Positions 45,349 through 49,877 of a DNA stretch of 49,877 nt are shown here, piece by piece (within the stretch, counting starts at the first letter, position 1; every line of letters begins with the position of its first letter). A program made the translations under genes and the position numbers. The stretch lies in the NCBI GenBank assembly GCA_958438515.1, contig CAUBRZ010000009.1:1-49877 (forward strand), written 5' to 3'. The DNA comes from an uncultured Clostridium sp. (GTDB taxonomy: Bacteria > Bacillota > Clostridia > TANB77 > CAG-508). Below the pieces are notes generated by a model. It saw nothing but the letters and a program-made list of their open reading frames with translations, ran no database searches and was not told the DNA's origin.

Positions 45349-46869
45349 TTACATTTGATTATAATAATTCATATTAAGGTCTTTTCCTAAGTGCCATCTT
45401 CCTATAAAGTCAATTTTTAAATAATCATCTAAGTTATATGTTGGTTCTTGTACTATATTTCCCTTTCTGTCAACAGCTCCCCATTTTCCATCTTTTTTTA
45501 TTCCTGCATAACCATAACTATTTTGTTGTGTTGCATCATCATAGTTATAATCTACTACCACTTTTCCATCTTTATCTACAAATCCATACTTTCCATCTTT
45601 TTTACTTAGAAATAATGTATTTGAATTAAATATGTCTGTTATACTTTTTTCTTCAAATTTAAAGTTATAATATTTATATTCCCCATTTTGTCTTAATTCA
45701 ATATATCCCTTTTCATCATTTACATCTATTACTATCCCTGTTTGTTTTACATTATATGTATTATCTATTACCTCATTATTGAAATCACTGTCTTGTGTTA
45801 TATATAAGTCTGCTTTATCATTATAAGAAATAGATGTATATTTAAATTCTATTTTTATATTATTATCTATGTCTATTAATCCATATTTCCCGTCTTTTTT
45901 TGCTATAAATATTCCTGACTTTGTTTCTTTTAATTCCTCATATATCGGTTCTATTCTTGATTCCCCTGATGTCTTCATTATACCGTATTTCCCTTGTTTT
46001 TTATATATTATTCCATTGTCAGTATTTTTTAATATAGCTGTAATTTCATCATATCCATTATTTAATATTTCTGTCATATCTTTTTTTATTAGTATTTGTT
46101 TTCCTGATTGTTTCACTACATATAAATCATTTTGATGTATTTTTGATATTTCATCATATTTTTGTTCTAAAACTTGATTGTTTGAAATGTCTGCTACTCC
46201 ATATTTTCCATTTTCGCCTTTTACAATAAATCCAGATTTATTATCTTCTCCTAATGCTTGTACATCTAAATATTCAGTTTTTAGTAAAATAGTTCCTTCA
46301 TTTGTTACAATTCCAATTTTACCATTTTGTGATATTTTAATTGCATTCTTCACTCCTTCTAATGCCGAAATTTCATCATATTGACAAGGAAGAAGTTCTT
46401 TACCTGATGTATCTATTATTCCAAATTTTCCATTCTTTTTTACTTTTAATACATTGTTTTCATACCATAAGTTATTATTTTTATCTTTATTTTCAATTGC
46501 CTCTATTTGCTCATAATCTTTAAATATTTCTTCGTTTTTGCTATTCAATGCCTTTGTTTTATAAGTTCCATTATCATAATCTATATCATATGTACATAAA
46601 AATATGTCATTTTTGCTATTTGGTATAATTATCATTTCTTGATAAGATGGGTCTATTATGGTGTTTCCTTCTTGATCTATTACCCCCCATTTATTATCTT
46701 TATATGATGCAAAGTAATCTTTGCTTGATATTTTCTCTTGTTTTTTTGCTGTTCCTAAAATGCCTTTTATTATAAATATAAACATAATAAAAACTATTAT
46801 TGCTATTATTACTGCAAATACTTTTTTTATGTTTAACTTTGGCTCTTCATATCTTTTTCCTCTACTCAT
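45349..46869 (-). CDS. WG-repeat protein with N-terminal membrane anchor
   Basis: 506 aa. A short basic cytoplasmic stretch, a membrane helix at about 14-35, then about nine to ten WG-type repeats of the form (K/N)GK(W/F/Y)G(V/I)(I/V)D..G. Examples are DNKWGVIDQEGNTIIDP, NGKFGIIDTSGKELLP and DGKYGFVDKDGKVVVD. WG repeats are beta-structured modules of unknown ligand, common in Clostridia and Bacteroidetes. The repeat domain is probably extracellular. First gene of the unit leading to acpS and tatD, with a promoter at 46900-46928 and a GGGAGG site. Confidence 0.9.
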   Translation of the reverse strand: MSRGKRYEEPKLNIKKVFAVIIAIIVFIMFIFIIKGILGTAKKQEKISSKDYFASYKDNKWGVIDQEGNTIIDPSYQEMIIIPNSKNDIFLCTYDIDYDNGTYKTKALNSKNEEIFKDYEQIEAIENKDKNNNLWYENNVLKVKKNGKFGIIDTSGKELLPCQYDEISALEGVKNAIKISQNGKIGIVTNEGTILLKTEYLDVQALGEDNKSGFIVKGENGKYGVADISNNQVLEQKYDEISKIHQNDLYVVKQSGKQILIKKDMTEILNNGYDEITAILKNTDNGIIYKKQGKYGIMKTSGESRIEPIYEELKETKSGIFIAKKDGKYGLIDIDNNIKIEFKYTSISYNDKADLYITQDSDFNNEVIDNTYNVKQTGIVIDVNDEKGYIELRQNGEYKYYNFKFEEKSITDIFNSNTLFLSKKDGKYGFVDKDGKVVVDYNYDDATQQNSYGYAGIKKDGKWGAVDRKGNIVQEPTYNLDDYLKIDFIGRWHLGKDLNMNYYNQM

Positions 46870-46899
46870 AGAATTTATGCCTCCCTTATTTTTGCTTAT

Positions 46900-46928
46900 A
46901 ATATATCATATTTTGTCTTTAGTTGCAA
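46900..46928 (-). promoter_or_regulatory. Promoter of the WG-repeat/acpS/tatD unit
   Basis: -35 TTGCAA (46923-46928), a 17-nt spacer and -10 TATATT (46900-46905) about 30 nt upstream of the WG gene. Confidence 0.7.
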
Positions 46929-47002
46929 TAATTTTAGTATTTAAAATAGTATCAAATTTTTCCTTTATAGCTCTAATTATTTTATACTTTCAATAACCTA
47001 TC

Positions 47003-47049
47003 AAAAATAGGTCTAAATAATAACTAGTGTTAGTATTTAGACCTATTTT
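47003..47049 (-). terminator. Terminator of spoIIE
   Basis: A perfect 16-bp stem (47004-47019 with 47034-47049), starting immediately after the spoIIE stop codon and followed by T-rich sequence on the minus strand. Confidence 0.85.
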
Positions 47050-49488
47050 CTATCTTTCCTTTTTCATAAACTTACAAACAATTATACTCATATCATCTTT
47101 AGCAGTACCAAAGTTATTATCAACTGCTTCATTTAAAATCAAATCTGATATTTTTTGTGTATTGTTTGTTTCAATATCTTCTAACATATATTTAATCCAC
47201 AATTCTTTATTTTTATATTCTATGTTAGAATCTAGTATTCCATCTGAACACATTACCATTATATCGCCTTGTTCTATATCTTTATCAAAAGTTTGTATTT
47301 TAGCTTCTTCTATAATTCCTGCTGGTAATGAGTTTGATTTAATAATTTGAACTCTTTTCTTATTTTTTATGTAAGTTGGACATGCACCACTTTTTATAAA
47401 TTCTATATTTCCCATATATAAGTCCACAATCGCAATATCTAGAGTTGCAAATATCTCTGTATTTTGATTTATTAAAGTTGTATTTATTAAATCTAGTGAT
47501 GTTTTTTTATCAAATCCAGATAGTAATAAATTTTCTAATAATTTTAATGCTTGCATGCTACTATCTTTTGCTTCTTTTCCACTACCCATTCCATCACTAA
47601 TTGCAACTAGATATTTGCCGTCTTTTAATCTTATACTTAAAATACTGTCTCCAGAAGTCATACTTTTACTCTTTGTTGCATTTGCTGTTCCTATTGCCAT
47701 ATCATATTTATCTTCTGATAGAAAACTTAATTTTTTTCCTATACTCGCTTCATCATTTAATACTATTTCCTCTTTAAATATCTTTGTCAATATTTTTTCA
47801 ATAGTTTCTATTTTAGCTGTTTCTAATATTTCATTTGAGTATATCTCAATAATATATCTATTATCTTTTTTTATTGCTATATCTTGTATTTCAATTTGTT
47901 TTTGCTTTATCAATTCTAATATTTCTGATTTTTCACTTTTGTATTGTTCTTCTTGTTTTACATCTTCTTCTAAATCTTTTGCCATATTTTTGATTGCTTT
48001 AGACACTTTATTTAGTTGTTCTTTCATGTTGTTTTTGTTTTGTTCTATTTTCTTTTGCCAAATAAAATTCGACTTGCTTACCTTATATGATAAATTAATT
48101 GTTCTTACCATTTGTGAAATATTATCTTGCAAATATTTGCTTATATCATTATCATCAAATCCAACAATGTAACTATTACACTGTGCAAAAGTTTTTAATA
48201 AATCTTGAGTATCAATTTCTTGTTTATCTAGTAATATATTAAATATCTCATCTATAATTTTTCCGTCCACATCAGAAATGTCTTCATATAGCATATTTTC
48301 TTTATATGGTTCTAAATTATTTAATAGTTCTGAAATAAATATTTTCTTATTTTCTTCTCTAGATGTATTTTCTTCTATTACATCTTCTTTAGAAGTTCTA
48401 TATGTTGTTGCCATTTCTTGAATTGCTTCTGATACATTATTTAAACTTTGTGCCATTTCTTTACTTTTATTTAATGCTCTATCTGGTACTACAGGTAAAA
48501 ATTTAGAGTTTCCAATAAATTCTTCTAAACTAATATTAAAACTCTTTGGAATCGCAAGTAGTCCAATTGATGCAATTAATATTTCTTTGAAATGAATTAA
48601 CTCTACTGTGTATCCATTTGAAACATAAGCAAGTACAATATTTCCTAATGTAAATCCTACTACTACTCCTATTTTGCCAAACCTATTTAATATTCCTGCT
48701 ATCATACCTGATATAGCATATGCTGCTATCATTATAGGCTCTGAACCAGTAATAACACCTAATGTTACACCTATTGTAACTCCTGATGTCGTTCCTACTA
48801 ATATACCGTTTTTCCATCCCAATATCATAACAATTAGAATACTTAAAATATTTCTAATTCCGACTCCTAAAATGTTTAAATCTCCAAATCCACCTACGGC
48901 TATTGCCATTAAAAGGCTTGCACCTATCACTTCCTCTATTGAAAAAGCTTGTTTGTTTCTAAATTCTTGTACTACGACAAGTGAATTTACAAATATCTTG
49001 TAAAATACTAATGCTATCATTGATAATGTAATTGATGATAACACATCATATACTGTAAAACCTGATATAGCAAATTTAATTATTTGAACTAATAATGTAG
49101 CAATAAAAACATTTTTTCCTATTTTTATTTTTTCGTTTCTTTCTTTTTCATTATACCTTGGTTTTACTATAAATAATGTTACTATCATAACTAAAGTTGT
49201 CAAAAAATATCCTAATGCTCCTCCTGTACCATATTTTATTAGGTTTCCTATTAATGATACTACTACTATTCCTAGTGCTGGAACTGAAGATGCCAAACAT
49301 GCACCTAATATACTAATACTAAAAATAGAAAATTCTCCATTTAAACTAACTAATGATAGCATAAATGATACTATATATAATATTATATTGTTTTTTGCAA
49401 ATACATTTGAAAATATATTTACTTTGTTTTTATTTGTATCATTACTACTATCAAATTCAATCGTGTTTTCATTTATATTTTGAAACAT
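47050..49488 (-). CDS. spoIIE: Stage II sporulation protein E (serine phosphatase)
   Basis: 812 aa. About ten hydrophobic helices in residues 30-310, a central linker rich in coiled coil (about 330-570), and a C-terminal PP2C-type phosphatase domain with AISDGMGSGKEAKDSS and VMCSDGILDS carrying the Mn-binding aspartates. In Bacillus SpoIIE dephosphorylates SpoIIAA to activate sigma-F in the forespore and localises with FtsZ at the polar septum. ATG 49486-49488 is preferred because GAGG lies 8 nt before it; a GTG three codons earlier is part of that site. An exact Spo0A box lies 163 nt upstream. Confidence 0.96.
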   Translation of the reverse strand: MFQNINENTIEFDSSNDTNKNKVNIFSNVFAKNNIILYIVSFMLSLVSLNGEFSIFSISILGACLASSVPALGIVVVSLIGNLIKYGTGGALGYFLTTLVMIVTLFIVKPRYNEKERNEKIKIGKNVFIATLLVQIIKFAISGFTVYDVLSSITLSMIALVFYKIFVNSLVVVQEFRNKQAFSIEEVIGASLLMAIAVGGFGDLNILGVGIRNILSILIVMILGWKNGILVGTTSGVTIGVTLGVITGSEPIMIAAYAISGMIAGILNRFGKIGVVVGFTLGNIVLAYVSNGYTVELIHFKEILIASIGLLAIPKSFNISLEEFIGNSKFLPVVPDRALNKSKEMAQSLNNVSEAIQEMATTYRTSKEDVIEENTSREENKKIFISELLNNLEPYKENMLYEDISDVDGKIIDEIFNILLDKQEIDTQDLLKTFAQCNSYIVGFDDNDISKYLQDNISQMVRTINLSYKVSKSNFIWQKKIEQNKNNMKEQLNKVSKAIKNMAKDLEEDVKQEEQYKSEKSEILELIKQKQIEIQDIAIKKDNRYIIEIYSNEILETAKIETIEKILTKIFKEEIVLNDEASIGKKLSFLSEDKYDMAIGTANATKSKSMTSGDSILSIRLKDGKYLVAISDGMGSGKEAKDSSMQALKLLENLLLSGFDKKTSLDLINTTLINQNTEIFATLDIAIVDLYMGNIEFIKSGACPTYIKNKKRVQIIKSNSLPAGIIEEAKIQTFDKDIEQGDIMVMCSDGILDSNIEYKNKELWIKYMLEDIETNNTQKISDLILNEAVDNNFGTAKDDMSIIVCKFMKKER

Positions 49489-49650
49489 CCCTACCACCTC
49501 TTTATTTTTATAGGCTTATTTTACTACTTGTCCTTTGTGGTTTTTGTCTTTTTTAGTCTTCTATACTAAAAAAGTTTTTTACAATTTGTGATTTTTATTT
49601 TTAATTTATTTATTATTTATCTATTATTTGTCTTTTATTTTATTACAAAA

Positions 49651-49657
49651 TGTCGAA
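49651..49657 (+). promoter_or_regulatory. Putative Spo0A box upstream of spoIIE
   Basis: Exact TGTCGAA on the plus strand (TTCGACA in the direction of spoIIE). Two bases downstream on the minus strand begins a possible sigma-A promoter: TTGTAA, a 16-nt spacer and TAATAG. In Bacillus spoIIE is directly activated by Spo0A~P at a sigma-A promoter, so the placement makes sense. Confidence 0.6.
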
Positions 49658-49708
49658 AATTGCAATAATATTAGGATTTTTCATTCAAAAAATTAATTAA
49701 CCATAAAT

Positions 49709-49748
49709 AAAAAACTATTGGCAAGATATATCTAATATCTTGCCAATA
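49709..49748 (-). terminator. Terminator of the partial membrane-protein gene
   Basis: A perfect 14-bp stem (49716-49729 with 49735-49748), a 5-nt loop and a T-run on the minus strand, about 30 nt after the stop of the gene entering at the window edge. Confidence 0.88.
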
Positions 49749-49776
49749 ATTTTATAGTTAGATTCTTTTTACATTG

Positions 49777-49877
49777 TTATTTTTCTTTATGAATTACCTT
49801 CTTTTTGATTAGTACTACACCTGTAGCTAAAATTACTAATGCTACAACTCCTATTGATATTGGAATAATAATTGATT
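49777..49877 (-). CDS. C-terminus of a membrane-anchored protein (partial)
   Basis: The last 32 codons and a stop of a minus-strand gene that enters from beyond the window. The visible peptide is SIIIPISIGVVALVILATG then VVLIKKKVIHKEK: a hydrophobic helix followed by a basic tail. This is the layout of a C-terminal membrane anchor, possibly of a surface protein; no LPxTG-like motif is visible in the part inside the window. It is followed by a strong terminator. Confidence 0.65.
   Translation of the reverse strand, partial: SIIIPISIGVVALVILATGVVLIKKKVIHKEK

Noticed and set aside
49777..49877. Sortase (LPxTG) anchor at the window edge
   Set aside because: Only the helix and basic tail are visible; the place where LPxTG would be is at or beyond the window end.

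Overview
The window is about 50 kb of very AT-rich DNA from the chromosome of a low-GC, Gram-positive, spore-forming bacterium, most likely an uncultured or gut Clostridia. The pointers are spoIIE, a Spo0E-like phosphatase gene and two exact Spo0A boxes. Firmicutes-type housekeeping genes agree (rpoB-rpoC, rplI-dnaB, gdpP, tilS, ftsH, rpsU, the YmfF/YmfH peptidase pair, a 137-residue S12). Most genes are on the minus strand. There are no tRNA or rRNA genes, CRISPR arrays, insertion sequences or prophage genes.

Layout, low to high coordinate: start of rpsG, rpsL, an acidic coiled-coil protein, and an operon SNF2 helicase / small coiled-coil protein / trmFO (1-7.7 kb). The lysine and diaminopimelate genes asd, dapB, dapA and lysC follow (7.8-11.8 kb), then a small Spo0E-like gene, an M16 peptidase pair, rpsU, a J-domain protein, ftsH and tilS (11.8-18.9 kb). 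Next are a large InlB-repeat/beta-helix surface protein and dnaB-rplI (19-26.1 kb), two small membrane proteins on the plus strand, and gdpP (26.3-29 kb). rpoC and rpoB come with a long leader (29.2-37.1 kb), followed by a COG2426 membrane protein, an AI-2E family permease, exonuclease III and a YabE-like 3D-domain protein (37.3-41 kb). lemA-htpX are on the plus strand (41.3-42.9 kb). The window ends with tatD, acpS, an unknown membrane-anchored protein, a WG-repeat protein, spoIIE and the C-terminus of a further membrane protein.

The most striking observation is genome-wide in character. Three genes (SNF2 helicase, surface protein, HtpX protease) are interrupted by four apparent +1 frameshifts. 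At every one the frame changes exactly at an in-frame CGG codon preceded by T: the C is skipped and GGN is read as glycine. By hand scan CGG is otherwise absent in frame from all genes here, except one codon in a small membrane protein, although about 34 CGG trinucleotides lie in the other two frames of the same genes. At two sites the regained glycine is a conserved family residue (Walker A GLGKT of SNF2; the NPDGL segment of M48 proteases). This suggests that CGG is an unassigned codon that triggers +1 frameshifting, or that CGGN is read as a four-base glycine codon, rather than four unrelated pseudogenes or errors.

Other points of interest are Spo0A boxes upstream of both sporulation genes, a terminator-like attenuator in a roughly 350-nt rpoBC leader, an 18-bp perfect inverted repeat between rpoB and rpoC, and separation of rpsL-rpsG from rpoBC by 28 kb.
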